NCBI GenBank assembly: GCA_905197905.1
Contig: CAJKAP010000001.1
Location: forward strand, 348,060 to 412,059
DNA length: 64,000 nucleotides
Reading direction: 5' to 3'
DNA from: an uncultured Sutterella sp.
Lineage (GTDB): Bacteria; Pseudomonadota; Gammaproteobacteria; Burkholderiales; Burkholderiaceae_F
The position numbers and the translations under genes were made by a program. Below are positions 26,076 to 35,313 of the stretch, in pieces; position 1 is the first letter of the stretch, and each line of letters starts with the position of its first letter. The notes under the pieces were generated by a model. That model saw only the letters and a program-made list of their open reading frames with translations. It did no database searches and was not told the DNA's origin.

Positions 26076-26849
26076 TTAGATACCAAGCGCAGCGAAGTCT
26101 GGTTCAGAGCCAAACCACTTCTTGTAGATCGCGGCGTATTCTCCGTCCTTTTTGAGGGCTTCGAGCGCAGCGTTGAGTTCTGCCTGAAGCTTGGTGTTTT
26201 TCTTACTCACAATCTGGCCTACGGGAGCAGAGGTGAGCCAGCCTGGGACCAAAACGGTCGTTTCCGCAATCTTGGGTTGCACTTGGAGCATGTATTCGGT
26301 CGCGGGCTTCGAGTTAATCACCGCATCGACCCCACCGTTAGCGAGCTCAAGAATCGCTTCGCCCGAGTGGTTAAATGTTTTGATTTGCGCATCGGGCACT
26401 TCTTTGGCTTTGTCTGCCGAAATGGAGCCCAACTGCACGGCGATCTTCTTCCCCTTCAAGTCGTCAAAGGACTTAATTTTGTCCGCCTGACTCTTGTGCA
26501 CCAAGATGGCAAGGCCAGATTTGTAGAACGGATTCAAGAAGTTCACCTTTTCTTTGCGCTTATCGTTAATCGAAAAGCCAGAGGCTCCCACGTCAACGTT
26601 TCCCGACATCACCGCCGGAATAATCCCGTCAAAGTCGATACTTTGAATCACCACGTCGTAGCCCGCTTTTTTGCCCATGGCGCGGATCAAGTCCATCTCA
26701 AAACCCGTGATCTCTTTGGTTTGGGAATTCACGAATTCAAACGGGGCGAAAGTGGGGTTGCTCGCAACGCGCAATTCTTTAGCCGACAAAGTGGTGGCAG
26801 TCAGCATAGCGGCAGCGGCGAGCGCACAAAAAGAGAATTTTTTCAGCAT
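26076..26849 (-). CDS. Amino-acid-type periplasmic binding protein (orphan paralogue)
   Basis: A 257-residue paralogue of the next gene, sharing the signal peptide, the block PTFAPFEFVNSQTKEITGFE, NPFYKSGLAI and KKWFGSEPDF. The gap to the second copy is 97 bases, so both may be co-transcribed. The two differ enough along the ligand cleft region to allow different substrates. No ABC permease or ATPase gene is adjacent. Confidence 0.87.
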   Translation of the reverse strand: MLKKFSFCALAAAAMLTATTLSAKELRVASNPTFAPFEFVNSQTKEITGFEMDLIRAMGKKAGYDVVIQSIDFDGIIPAVMSGNVDVGASGFSINDKRKEKVNFLNPFYKSGLAILVHKSQADKIKSFDDLKGKKIAVQLGSISADKAKEVPDAQIKTFNHSGEAILELANGGVDAVINSKPATEYMLQVQPKIAETTVLVPGWLTSAPVGQIVSKKNTKLQAELNAALEALKKDGEYAAIYKKWFGSEPDFAALGI

Positions 26850-27157
26850 GGCATGAGCCTCGTTAGAAGATGAGCTTAAATCACAGAAAGGGGGAGGCGT
26901 TTTGCGCTCCCGTTCAAGAACTATAGGCGCAAGAGATGAAAAAGCGTCGAGAAAAATGCGTGCTCTTTGTGCTTAGACGCTTCCCTTTAGGCGTATCGCC
27001 TAATTGTTCAAAATCGGTCGCAAAAGGGCGGGCTTTTGTCGACAAATTCGCCTCTCTAAGAGGAAAAGAGAACTGTCTAGGTTTTCTCGCCTATTTTCTA
27101 AGGAGAGTGTGCTTGTTAGACTAAAAGCTTCTGGCAACGAACACTAGGAGGTGAAAA
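26850..27157. other. Divergent promoter gap
   Basis: This 308-base gap lies between the minus-strand binding-protein gene and the plus-strand phzF-like gene. It contains no credible coding frame. It should hold both promoters, but I cannot place either with confidence. Confidence 0.4.
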
Positions 27158-27955
27158 ATGCCGACTCAATTAAAGCAATACGTGGTTGACGCGTTTACTG
27201 ATCGCGTCTTTGGTGGAAATCCGGCAGCGGTCTGTATTTTGAAAGAATGGCTCCCGCTTGAGACCATGATGGGAATCACGATCGAAAACAATCTCTCGGA
27301 AACGGCTTTCGCTGTGAAAGAGGGCGATGTGTATGCACTTCGCTGGTTTACGCCAGGCGGCGAAATTGACCTCTGTGGGCACGCCACGCTCGCGACTGCT
27401 TCGGTCATTTTGCGTGACTATGAACCAGAGGCCGAAGAAGTGGTTTTCACGACGATGAGTGGAGAGCTTCGTGTGAAAAAAGCGGGCGAGCGCTATGAAC
27501 TCGTCTTTCCAGCCTATCAGTTAAAAGAAGTTCCGGTGACGGACGAAATGGTCGCTGCGATCGGCGTTCGTCCCAAGGCGGCTTATTTGGGGCGCGATTT
27601 GCTCTGCGTTTTAGAGAGCGCCGAGGCAGTGAAGACCTATAAGCCCGACTTTGAAAAGCTGACAACGCTGGAGGGTCTCCTTCTTCACGTGACCGCAAAG
27701 AGTGAGGGGGATGAGTTTGACTGTGTTTCGCGCTCTTTTGCGCCCAAACTCAAAGTCCCAGAAGATCCCGTCTGTGGATCGGGTCACTGCCACATTGTGC
27801 CTTACTGGGCGGGGGTTCTAGGTCGCCCCAACGTTAACGCCTATCAAGCCTCGGCGCGTGGCGGAAAGCTCTACTGCCGCCTTGAAGGTGACCGTGTGAT
27901 TTTGGGCGGTCAGTCGGCGTTCTTTTCTGAAGCAACGATCAATTTGCCTCACTAA
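27158..27955 (+). CDS. PhzF-family isomerase/epimerase
   Basis: A 265-residue protein with the PhzF fold in two similar halves. The N-terminal DAFTDRVFGGNPAAVC and NLSETAFA blocks carry the conserved active-site glutamate. The second half has the PEDPVCGSGHCHIVPYW block. PhzF enzymes isomerise or epimerise small carbon acids. No phenazine genes are nearby, so a role in that pathway is not suggested. A very good ribosome site (AGGAGG) fixes the start. It is a single-gene unit. Confidence 0.87.
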   Translation: MPTQLKQYVVDAFTDRVFGGNPAAVCILKEWLPLETMMGITIENNLSETAFAVKEGDVYALRWFTPGGEIDLCGHATLATASVILRDYEPEAEEVVFTTMSGELRVKKAGERYELVFPAYQLKEVPVTDEMVAAIGVRPKAAYLGRDLLCVLESAEAVKTYKPDFEKLTTLEGLLLHVTAKSEGDEFDCVSRSFAPKLKVPEDPVCGSGHCHIVPYWAGVLGRPNVNAYQASARGGKLYCRLEGDRVILGGQSAFFSEATINLPH

Positions 27956-28093
27956 AAGTCTAAGAAAAGCGTGAAAAGGTGCTTATTTTTCACGCTTTCT
28001 TTGTCTCCAAGAGGCGCTTTCGTTAAAATGAAAGGCAACTGAGAAGGAGGCAACACTTCCTTCCCCCTCCCAATCTCCAAGGATCTATTCTGG

Positions 28094-29389
28094 ATGACGA
28101 CAGAACAAAAACCGACAAAGAAATCTCTCAGTGGGCAAGTGAAGCGACTCACTTCTTCTACCGCGTTGCGAGAAGTGTTTGGCTTTGTCTCTGGGCGTAT
28201 GCGTGAGACGCACGTTCCTGAGGTGGCGAGCTCGATGACGCTCACCACACTGCTCTCGATTGTGCCGCTGCTTGCCGTCTCGCTTGCCGTTTTCTCCGCT
28301 TTCCCGAGCTTTGCCGATACGCGCCAAGCACTTGAAAATATGCTCTTTGAGAGCTTCTTACCTGCGCAGTATAGCGAGGTGATTGTGGGTTATTTGCGCA
28401 ACTTCTCCACGCACGCCTCGGGCCTCGGGCTCTTCGGTTTGATCGGTTTGGCGATTACGAGCTTAATGTTGATTAATAAGCTCTTTGGGACGATCAATTC
28501 GATTTTTGGTGTGACGAAAATGCGCGGGTGGATTCACCGCCTGCTCCTTTACTGGGCGCTCCTTACTCTGGGGCCCCTGGTGGTGGCCTTCTCCATCACC
28601 GTCTCAACGACCGTTTTGAGTGCTGCAGCACGAGGGCTTGAAGCCACCTTTATGACAGAAGTGTTGGTGCTCTCTCAGAGTGCACTGCAAATTGTCGCTT
28701 ACGCCTTCCTTTTCCGCTTTATTCCAAACGCTTTTGTGCGTTGGTCTCATGCCTTTGTGGGTGGAGCCTTTGTGGTGGTGGCGAACGTGCTCGTGCGCTC
28801 TGGCTTTGAGCACTATATTTCCGCGGGAACGATGGGCAACATTTATGGCGCTTTTGTGGCGCTCCCAGTGCTCCTTCTCTGGGTCTATATTGGCTGGTAC
28901 TTGATCTTCTTGGGCGCAGCGGTCACGGCGACGATGCCGCTTCTTACCTCGGGGCGCTTCCGCGATACGTATCGCAATGGGAATAAATTCTTAACCGGTG
29001 TGGCGCTTCTTAAAGTGCTCTATGAAGAGCGCGCGGCTGAGCGCCCTGTTGTGCCCTTAGCGCTTCTTTGTGAGCGAGTAGGGACCTATCCGCAGCTCGC
29101 ACGAGAAATTTTGAATACCTTGGCGCAGGTGGGCTATACGCTTGAGTCGGCCAGTGGACCGAGCGACAAAAACCCGGATTGGACCCTTGTGGCGAATCCG
29201 GAGACCACGAATTTAGAAGGGGCCCTTAAAGCGCTCCTTCTTGATGGGCGCAATCAGCTAGTGATTGGGAATCGTCACGAAGAGGGGATGCTCTCCGGTT
29301 GGTACGCTTCGCTCATTGGGGCGAAGTCCCTCGCAGAACCGCTCTTGGTGGCTTTCGGGAAAAAGGAAGAATCGCTTAGCGAAAACTAA
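28094..29389 (+). CDS. yihY: YihY/BrkB-family membrane protein
   Basis: A 431-residue protein with about six membrane spans in residues 45-290, matching the YihY/virulence factor BrkB family (SMTLTTLLSIVPLLAV, then GAFVALPVLLLWVYIGWYL). The C-terminal 140 residues are soluble and form a winged-helix-like region (ALLCERVGTYPQLAREILNTL) seen in longer members of the family. The molecular role is unsettled; a transporter-like role is suspected for the family. It was once annotated as RNase BN, which is not supported. Confidence 0.85.
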   Translation: MTTEQKPTKKSLSGQVKRLTSSTALREVFGFVSGRMRETHVPEVASSMTLTTLLSIVPLLAVSLAVFSAFPSFADTRQALENMLFESFLPAQYSEVIVGYLRNFSTHASGLGLFGLIGLAITSLMLINKLFGTINSIFGVTKMRGWIHRLLLYWALLTLGPLVVAFSITVSTTVLSAAARGLEATFMTEVLVLSQSALQIVAYAFLFRFIPNAFVRWSHAFVGGAFVVVANVLVRSGFEHYISAGTMGNIYGAFVALPVLLLWVYIGWYLIFLGAAVTATMPLLTSGRFRDTYRNGNKFLTGVALLKVLYEERAAERPVVPLALLCERVGTYPQLAREILNTLAQVGYTLESASGPSDKNPDWTLVANPETTNLEGALKALLLDGRNQLVIGNRHEEGMLSGWYASLIGAKSLAEPLLVAFGKKEESLSEN

Positions 29390-29416
29390 TCGCAACAAGA
29401 AAGGTAGAAAACAAAA

Positions 29417-29445
29417 CGGGCGCAATCTTTTAAAGACTGCGCCCG
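29417..29445. terminator. Convergent terminator between yihY and ppiC-like genes
   Basis: CGGGCGCAATCTTT pairs with AAAGACTGCGCCCG (one mismatch). Followed on the minus strand by TTTTGTTTT, it best serves the parvulin gene and may also stop yihY transcripts. Confidence 0.75.
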
Positions 29446-29466
29446 AATGCTTTTCGCTAGAAAAGA

Positions 29467-30249
29467 TTACTTGATATCGGCACCGCGGACCAATTCAGCC
29501 ACATGCTGCTGAACGCGCTGTTCCAACAAAGCCTGGCGGAGCTGACCCTTCAACTGGTCAAACTTCGGGAAGAGCTGAGCCGGACGGGTGGCTTCCAACT
29601 TCAAGACGTGGTAGCCATCGGGCAAGCGAATGGCCTGCTGGGAGATGTTGCCAGCCTTCAAGACGGAGAAAGCTGCACCGAAAGTGGACGGAGTCGACTT
29701 CGGCACGATCCAACCCAAGTCACCACCTTTGGTCTTGGTATTCGGGTCGATGGAGAGTTCGCCAGCGAGCTTAGCGAAGTCAGCCCCCTTGCCTAAACGG
29801 TTGATCACGTCCTTGGCCTGTTCTTCGGTCTGAAGAACGATGTGGCGAACGTGGTATTCGGTATCCCCGTAGGCACGCTTTTCGTTGTCATAAGCGGACT
29901 GGAGGTCAGCGTCGGAAACCGGATGAGCATCAGCCCACTGACGGAGGAAACCACTCACGAGCACCTGATTCTGGGCTTCTTTGAGGGCATTCTTTACTGC
30001 GGGAAGAGATTCCACTTTAGCTTTCTTGGCTTGCTGCAAGAGGACGGTCTGCTGAATGAGGGTGTTCTTCACGAGTTGCTCTAATTCAGCACCAGCAGGA
30101 CGACCCTGACGCACGGCCGCGTCGTAGAGGGCTTGTTGGTCAGCCACAGACACCGTTTCACCATTCACCTTGAAGGCGGCGATTTGGGCCTGAGCAACAG
30201 AAGCGCCCAACAAAGAGGCAAGACCGAGGACGATCAGTTTTTTATTCAT
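29467..30249 (-). CDS. Periplasmic parvulin-type peptidyl-prolyl isomerase
   Basis: Starting at the ATG at 30249 (GGAG ribosome site upstream) the protein has 260 residues: a signal peptide (MNKKLIVLGLASLLGASVAQA), an N-terminal helical chaperone part, and a parvulin domain (about 120-215) with YHVRHIVLQTEEQA, GADFAKLAGELSIDP and GGDLGWIVP. The domain order resembles PrsA/PpiC-type isomerases that help fold exported proteins. A start 16 codons earlier would spoil the signal peptide. Wolinella carries a parvulin gene (mccB) beside mccA, but this one is 23 kb away. Confidence 0.87.
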   Translation of the reverse strand: MNKKLIVLGLASLLGASVAQAQIAAFKVNGETVSVADQQALYDAAVRQGRPAGAELEQLVKNTLIQQTVLLQQAKKAKVESLPAVKNALKEAQNQVLVSGFLRQWADAHPVSDADLQSAYDNEKRAYGDTEYHVRHIVLQTEEQAKDVINRLGKGADFAKLAGELSIDPNTKTKGGDLGWIVPKSTPSTFGAAFSVLKAGNISQQAIRLPDGYHVLKLEATRPAQLFPKFDQLKGQLRQALLEQRVQQHVAELVRGADIK

Positions 30250-30444
30250 TTTTTCAAATACTCCGTGATGTTCGACGAGAAAAAAATTATTCGTCAAACG
30301 GCTTCGGCGTCAAAATTGCTGACGTCAATTAATCAGTATCACTTGAGGGGTTAAGTAACCAGGACTCAAGCAAACCATTCTCAATTGTAGTCAAAAGCCT
30401 CCTCATTGAGGGTCTTCCTATGGAAAGTCCTAAGAAAAGAAAAC

Positions 30445-30468
30445 GCGAAAAAGGTTGTGTTTTCGCGT
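30445..30468 (-). terminator. Probable terminator of yciB
   Basis: On the minus strand GCGAAAA and TTTTTCGC form a short stem followed by GTTTTC. It lies 40 to 65 bases after the yciB stop. Confidence 0.5.
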
Positions 30469-30508
30469 CACCCTAATAAATATTGGCTTTTTCCTACGCC
30501 TATTGGGC

Positions 30509-31117
30509 TCAATTTTGCCGATCTGAACTCGCTTTTGCGATAAAAAAGCCAATTCCAATTGTAAATACTATTGTCAAACCCATGAGCCCAAAGAGTTTGA
30601 AGTTAACCCACGTATCCGTTGAAAAGAGGTAGGCGACAAGCAAATTAATGATCCCCATGGCAATAAAAAAGCCAATCCAAGCGCGCTGAAGGGTTTTCCA
30701 AGCGCCCTCTGGAAGATTCATCTCTGCTTTTTCTAACATCTTTTTCATGAAGTTGCGCCCCGTGCACTCGCCCCAGAGAAGAATCGCGGCGAAAGTCCAA
30801 TAGAGAATCGTGGGCTTCCACTTAATAAAGGCACCGTCTCTAAAGTAAAGCGTCATGCCGCCAAAAATGACAATTACCGCCACGCTAATCCAGAACATGG
30901 TCTCAATCTTGCGACGCATGAGAAGAAGATAGATGAGTTGCACGAGAGAGGCGACAATGGCAACGGCCGTCGAAAGGAGGATTGGCGCCATCTCAGCCGT
31001 AATGCCACTTCCTAAGAGCGTGCTGGCAAAGGAGACGGCCACGTCGCTGTGCGACTCGGCATACTTAAACGTGCCGAAAAAGAAAATAATCGGCAAAAGG
31101 TCAAAAAGAAACTTCAT
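30509..31117 (-). CDS. yciB: Inner-membrane septation protein A
   Basis: YciB is an inner-membrane protein linked to cell division and envelope upkeep. The 202-residue protein has five to six spans and the family opening MKFLFDLLPIIFFFGTFKYAE, the middle KWKPTILYWTFAA block and the WIGFFIAMGIINL segment. Length matches the family. It is a single-gene unit, divergent from the M16 protease gene. Confidence 0.92.
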   Translation of the reverse strand: MKFLFDLLPIIFFFGTFKYAESHSDVAVSFASTLLGSGITAEMAPILLSTAVAIVASLVQLIYLLLMRRKIETMFWISVAVIVIFGGMTLYFRDGAFIKWKPTILYWTFAAILLWGECTGRNFMKKMLEKAEMNLPEGAWKTLQRAWIGFFIAMGIINLLVAYLFSTDTWVNFKLFGLMGLTIVFTIGIGFFIAKASSDRQN

Positions 31118-31516
31118 GCTAAAAGCGGCTCTTCACTCGCGGCCTGTGAGCTGCGAGCAACAAAAAGAGAAAAAGGAAACGAGTGAGCAAAGACTTCTTC
31201 TGCAATAGAAGCCTTTAAGTGCGCTAACGTTACCACAACTCGCGCTTTCTTTGCGCGAGCTGACACTCAGTCATCAAAACTTTTAACCAAATTCTTGAGC
31301 AACTTGCTTAGAAATTTTCGCCACGCCTAATGAGAATTGCTATCATTGAGCGATAGTCAAGAAACGGGTCTTAAAGGGAATTTTGAGAAAAACGCCGTGA
31401 AGAGGCGTATCCTTAATTCTTTGAAAAGAACCTTCTCTTGCTCGGATTGACAATCTCTTGCGGGGCGCCATGTCTCGCACGATTTTTTTGATGGAATCCA
31501 AAAAGAGATGCATTTA
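31118..31516. other. Divergent regulatory gap with a Fur-like site
   Basis: This 399-base gap between yciB and the M16 protease gene has no credible coding frame. Its main feature is the Fur-like sequence described separately, about 175 bases upstream of the protease start. Confidence 0.4.
31331..31345. promoter_or_regulatory. Fur-like site upstream of the M16 protease gene
   Basis: TGAGAAT-T-GCTATCA matches 11 of 14 arms of the 7-1-7 Fur pattern TGATAAT-N-ATTATCA. It would place the protease under iron control. Confidence 0.45.
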
Positions 31517-34261
31517 ATGAAAAAACTCGTCCTCGCATCAGCCATTTCGCTGGTGGGAGCCGCTGCCGTAGGGGCAGCGCCTAAGGAGAAAACAGTGACG
31601 CAAGTCTCTCTGCCACAAGCCGTTGTCACCGTGGAAGGCATCACAGAATATCGCCTCCCCAATGGTCTCAAGATTGTGCTTTACCCTGATTTAAGTAAAC
31701 CCACTGCCACGGTCAATATGACCTATTTGGTGGGCTCTCGCCAGGAAAACTATGGTGAGACGGGGATGGCCCATTTGCTCGAACACTTGCTCTTTAAGGG
31801 GAGCAAGAATTTCCCGAATCCGACTGCTGAATTCACCAAGCGTGGTTTCCGTATGAACGGGAGCACGTGGCTTGATCGCACCAACTACTTTGTTTCCTTT
31901 ACGGCGACAGACGACAATATGCAGTGGGCAATCGCTTGGCAGGCCGATGCGATGGTCAACTCCTTCATCTCTCGCAAAGACTTAGACACGGAAATGACCG
32001 TGGTGCGTAACGAATACGAAATGGGCGAAAACCGCCCGAGTAGCGTTTTGATGAAGCGTATGCAGTCGATGATGTACGACTGGCACGCCTATGGTCGCAG
32101 CACCATTGGCGCTCGTAGCGACATCGAAAACGTGGAAATCCCGAATTTGCGTGGTTTCTACGAAAAGTACTATCAGCCAGACAACGCAGTGCTCACGATT
32201 TCTGGGAAGTTTGATACCCAGAAGGTCTTGGGCTGGGTTGCTAAGAGCTTTGGCCCGATTCCGCGTCCAACGCGCGTTCTCCCGCACGAATGGACGGTGG
32301 AACCCACGGCTGACGGGGAGCGCGAATTTATGGTGCGCCGCCCTGGCGAAACGAAGATGATTATGGTGGGTTACCGTATTCCTTCGGCACTCTCCTCGGA
32401 ATATGAACCCGTCAATACCGCAACGGCTATCTTAGGGAACGAACCTACGGGTCGTCTTTATAAAGAACTCGTGGAAACCGGGATGGCAAGCCAGGCCTTT
32501 GGCTGGACCATTGCGGGTCGCGATCCGGGCTTTGTGATGTTTGGCGCCATGCTCAAAAAGGACGCTGACGTCGAACCCGTTAAAAAGAAGATGATCGAAG
32601 TGATCGAAGGCGAGTTTGCCAAGAAACCGGCGACGGAAGAAGAACTCGACTTTGAAAAGCGTGATCAGGCCTTGATGTTTGAACGTCAGTTGGCGGATCC
32701 AGAAACCTTTGGCGTGGAACTCTCTGAATACATCGCCTTGGGTGACTGGCGCCTTTTCTTTGCGGATCGTGAAGAAAACGAAAAGTTGACAGTGAAGGCC
32801 GTGAACGACGCTGCAAAGAAATACTTTGTGCGTGACAATCGTGTGGTGGGGATTTATGTCCCGACGACGGACTTAAAGCGCGCAGAAATTCCGAAGACGC
32901 CTAGCGCTGAAGAAGTGCTCTCGCAGTACAAGTTTAAGACTGAAGGCAAGCAGGTCGAAGCCTTTGATACGGATCAGGCCAATATCAATAAGAGCACCAC
33001 GATTGTTGATTTGGGCGGCGTGAAGGTCGCGCTTTTGCCGAAGAAATCCTCTGGCGAAACGGTCGATGTGCGCTTAGTCTTCCGTACGGGTAATGCGAAG
33101 ACAAACGGCAACGCGATGCTTAATCGCGCCGTGACGAGCATGCTCACCCGCGGGATTGAAGGCATGAATCGTGAACAGATCGAAAAGACGCTCACGAAGT
33201 TGAAGACCGAAGGCTCTCCCTTTGACTTCACCACTGACCGTGAACACGTCGTGGAAACGGTGGCCTTTATGTCGAAGCTTCTCTTGACGCCAACCTTCCC
33301 CAAGGAAGAACTGGAACTCTGGCGCTCTAAGAGCTTGACTCGCTTGCAGTCGGTTTCTGACGATCCGAAGTCGAAAGCGCAAAACGAAATTCGTAAGCAC
33401 TTTAATACCTACCCCTTGGGTGACGTGCGTCACTCGGAAACCAACGAAGAAATGATGGAGGAGCTCCAGAAGTTGACGTTGGATGATGTGCGCGCACACT
33501 GGAAGGATCTCTTCCAAACCTCTCAGGGTTACATCTCGGTGGTGGGTGACTTTGACCCAGAAGCCGTGAAAAAAGCGCTTGAAGCGGATTTGATTGGCAA
33601 GAAGACGACTGCGGTGCCCTTTGAACGTCCGATCGCTGAGTTTAAGCCCATTGCCGCAAAGCGCATTGTGGTCGATACGCCTGAAAAGGAAAATGCGGTG
33701 CTCTCCGCTCGTGTGGACTTTGCCGCGAATGCGGACGATCCAGACCTCGCGGCTATTCAAGTCGCTGACTGGATTGTGGGTGGGTCGCCTGGTCTTTCTA
33801 ACCGCTTAGTGAACCGTATCCGCCAGAAGGAAGGGCTCTCTTACGGGGTGGGTAGCCACGTGAGTATTCCTGACTTTGGTAACCGCGCAAGCTGGGGTGT
33901 GGGCTTGATTGCTGCCCCGCAGAGCTTGAAGCAAGCGGAAATGAGCATGCGCGATGAGCTCGCGAAGGTCTATCGTGATGGCATCACCGAGCAGGAACTC
34001 GAAGAAGCTAAGCGTGGTCTTTTGGACTACCGTGCCATTAACCGTGCTCAGGACGGCATGCTCGCTGGTGGTTGGGTCCGCTACCTTGAAAAGGGTCAGG
34101 ACTGGTCGCAGTCAAAGAAACTGGACGATGCGATCCGTGCTTTGACCGTGGCTGATGTGAACGCCGCTGTGAAGCGTATCGCTAACCCAGATAACCTCAC
34201 GGTGGTCTTGGCTGGCGACTTAGCGAAGGCCAAAGCCGCTGGCAAGGATTTCTCCAAGTAA
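31517..34261 (+). CDS. Periplasmic M16 (pitrilysin-type) zinc protease
   Basis: This protein of about 914 residues has a signal peptide (MKKLVLASAISLVGAAAVGA) and two M16 halves. The first carries the inverted zinc motif HLLEH (about residues 86-90) and the downstream NEYEMGEN glutamate. The second half is non-catalytic but keeps the fold (QVADWIVGGSPGLSNRLVNRIRQ). The layout resembles PqqL-type periplasmic proteases. The ATG at 31517 is favoured over 31508 because the AGAG ribosome site is then correctly spaced. It is a single gene with a strong terminator. The Fur-like site upstream suggests a link to iron uptake (inference). Confidence 0.88.
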   Translation: MKKLVLASAISLVGAAAVGAAPKEKTVTQVSLPQAVVTVEGITEYRLPNGLKIVLYPDLSKPTATVNMTYLVGSRQENYGETGMAHLLEHLLFKGSKNFPNPTAEFTKRGFRMNGSTWLDRTNYFVSFTATDDNMQWAIAWQADAMVNSFISRKDLDTEMTVVRNEYEMGENRPSSVLMKRMQSMMYDWHAYGRSTIGARSDIENVEIPNLRGFYEKYYQPDNAVLTISGKFDTQKVLGWVAKSFGPIPRPTRVLPHEWTVEPTADGEREFMVRRPGETKMIMVGYRIPSALSSEYEPVNTATAILGNEPTGRLYKELVETGMASQAFGWTIAGRDPGFVMFGAMLKKDADVEPVKKKMIEVIEGEFAKKPATEEELDFEKRDQALMFERQLADPETFGVELSEYIALGDWRLFFADREENEKLTVKAVNDAAKKYFVRDNRVVGIYVPTTDLKRAEIPKTPSAEEVLSQYKFKTEGKQVEAFDTDQANINKSTTIVDLGGVKVALLPKKSSGETVDVRLVFRTGNAKTNGNAMLNRAVTSMLTRGIEGMNREQIEKTLTKLKTEGSPFDFTTDREHVVETVAFMSKLLLTPTFPKEELELWRSKSLTRLQSVSDDPKSKAQNEIRKHFNTYPLGDVRHSETNEEMMEELQKLTLDDVRAHWKDLFQTSQGYISVVGDFDPEAVKKALEADLIGKKTTAVPFERPIAEFKPIAAKRIVVDTPEKENAVLSARVDFAANADDPDLAAIQVADWIVGGSPGLSNRLVNRIRQKEGLSYGVGSHVSIPDFGNRASWGVGLIAAPQSLKQAEMSMRDELAKVYRDGITEQELEEAKRGLLDYRAINRAQDGMLAGGWVRYLEKGQDWSQSKKLDDAIRALTVADVNAAVKRIANPDNLTVVLAGDLAKAKAAGKDFSK

Positions 34262-34283
34262 TCCTTAGCATCTAAAGCGAAAG

Positions 34284-34328
34284 GGAAGTGTCTGACGAAA
34301 AAGAAAACGTTGGACACTTCCTTTTTTT
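34284..34328 (+). terminator. Terminator of the M16 protease gene
   Basis: GGAAGTGTC pairs with GACACTTCC (34284-34292 with 34313-34321) and is followed by a run of T. Confidence 0.9.
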
Positions 34329-34335
34329 TGCGCCC

Positions 34336-34372
34336 AAAAAAATCCCGCGAGAAAAGAGTTTCTTCGCGGGAT
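34336..34372 (-). terminator. Terminator of the membrane protein gene at 34398
   Basis: On the minus strand ATCCCGCGA and TCGCGGGAT form a perfect nine-base stem followed by seven T. Confidence 0.9.
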
Positions 34373-34397
34373 AACGTTTTTTTGAAATCCGGGTTTT

Positions 34398-35219
34398 TTA
34401 GACGCTAAGTTTGGCGAGTGCGCGGACTTTCTCAGCCCAAGCCGCCGCTTCTTCTTTTTTCTCATCAAAGGGCATCGAGAGCCAGAAGGGGATGTGCCCT
34501 GGGAGCGCCACTTCCACATCCACTCGCACGCCCACATAGTCGTAAGGAGTCGAGGGAGTCTCAGTGGCACTTGGCGCTACGTAGGCGGGTGGCATTGTCA
34601 TCGTTTCGCCGAGCGCATTTTGGTAGCGAACCCCGTCGCCCGTGCGCGGAGGCTGGGCTTTATAGTCATGGTCAAGCGAACTCATGCGATCGATAATCTG
34701 CACTGAATGAATGGCAGAGGCGTCAATAACGAGATGCAAATCGCTATAGCGCTCAGCGAGCCAGTAGAGCCCTTCGGGAAGAAGTGCTGAGACCAATGCT
34801 TCGCTTGTGGCCAGAACGCTATCATGAGGACGCTCGGAGAGGAATCGCTCAGCTTCTCTCTTGCGAGTCTCGCGCAATTCTGTTTCCGCTTTAAAGAGCG
34901 CCTTCATCGTGGGCTCAATCCAACGCGTGGCGGTTTTACTCAAAATACCACGCACCACAAAGAGTGCTACCACGGCAATGGACCACTGAATACCAACGGC
35001 GGAAAAAACAGAGCCAATCGTGTAAGAGGGGTAGAGCACTAAGAGCGCGATGGGCCAGACAAGCGAGACCAGTAAAAAGATCGCAGTCCAAGGCCAAAAG
35101 AGAATGCGATAGATGCGCATTTCTTCTCGATCTAAATTTTTGAGTGCTTGATTGCGAAGGGTTTTCGCTTCTTGCAGTGCGCTACTTGTTTCTTCTAAAA
35201 GGAGGAGAGTTTCAGCCAT
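34398..35219 (-). CDS. Membrane protein of unknown function
   Basis: The ATG at 35219 gives 273 residues. A helical, leucine-rich start (AETLLLLEETSSALQEAK) leads to two membrane spans (about residues 40-62 and 75-93). A charged cytoplasmic helix follows, and then a mixed alpha/beta region of about 140 residues with no motif I recognise. A TTG seven codons earlier is an alternative start; neither has a clear ribosome site. A terminator follows. Nothing in the neighbours suggests a role. Confidence 0.6.
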   Translation of the reverse strand: MAETLLLLEETSSALQEAKTLRNQALKNLDREEMRIYRILFWPWTAIFLLVSLVWPIALLVLYPSYTIGSVFSAVGIQWSIAVVALFVVRGILSKTATRWIEPTMKALFKAETELRETRKREAERFLSERPHDSVLATSEALVSALLPEGLYWLAERYSDLHLVIDASAIHSVQIIDRMSSLDHDYKAQPPRTGDGVRYQNALGETMTMPPAYVAPSATETPSTPYDYVGVRVDVEVALPGHIPFWLSMPFDEKKEEAAAWAEKVRALAKLSV

Positions 35220-35313
35220 AGCAGATAAATACAAAATCAAAACTTTAAGTGAAGAGAGTTTAGTAGAGTGAAGACAAAAATGCCAGACACGAGGTCTGGC
35301 GATTTTTTCCGCT

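Noticed and set aside
27158..27955. Phenazine biosynthesis gene
   Set aside because: PhzF-family isomerases are widespread outside phenazine producers, and no other phz gene is in the window.
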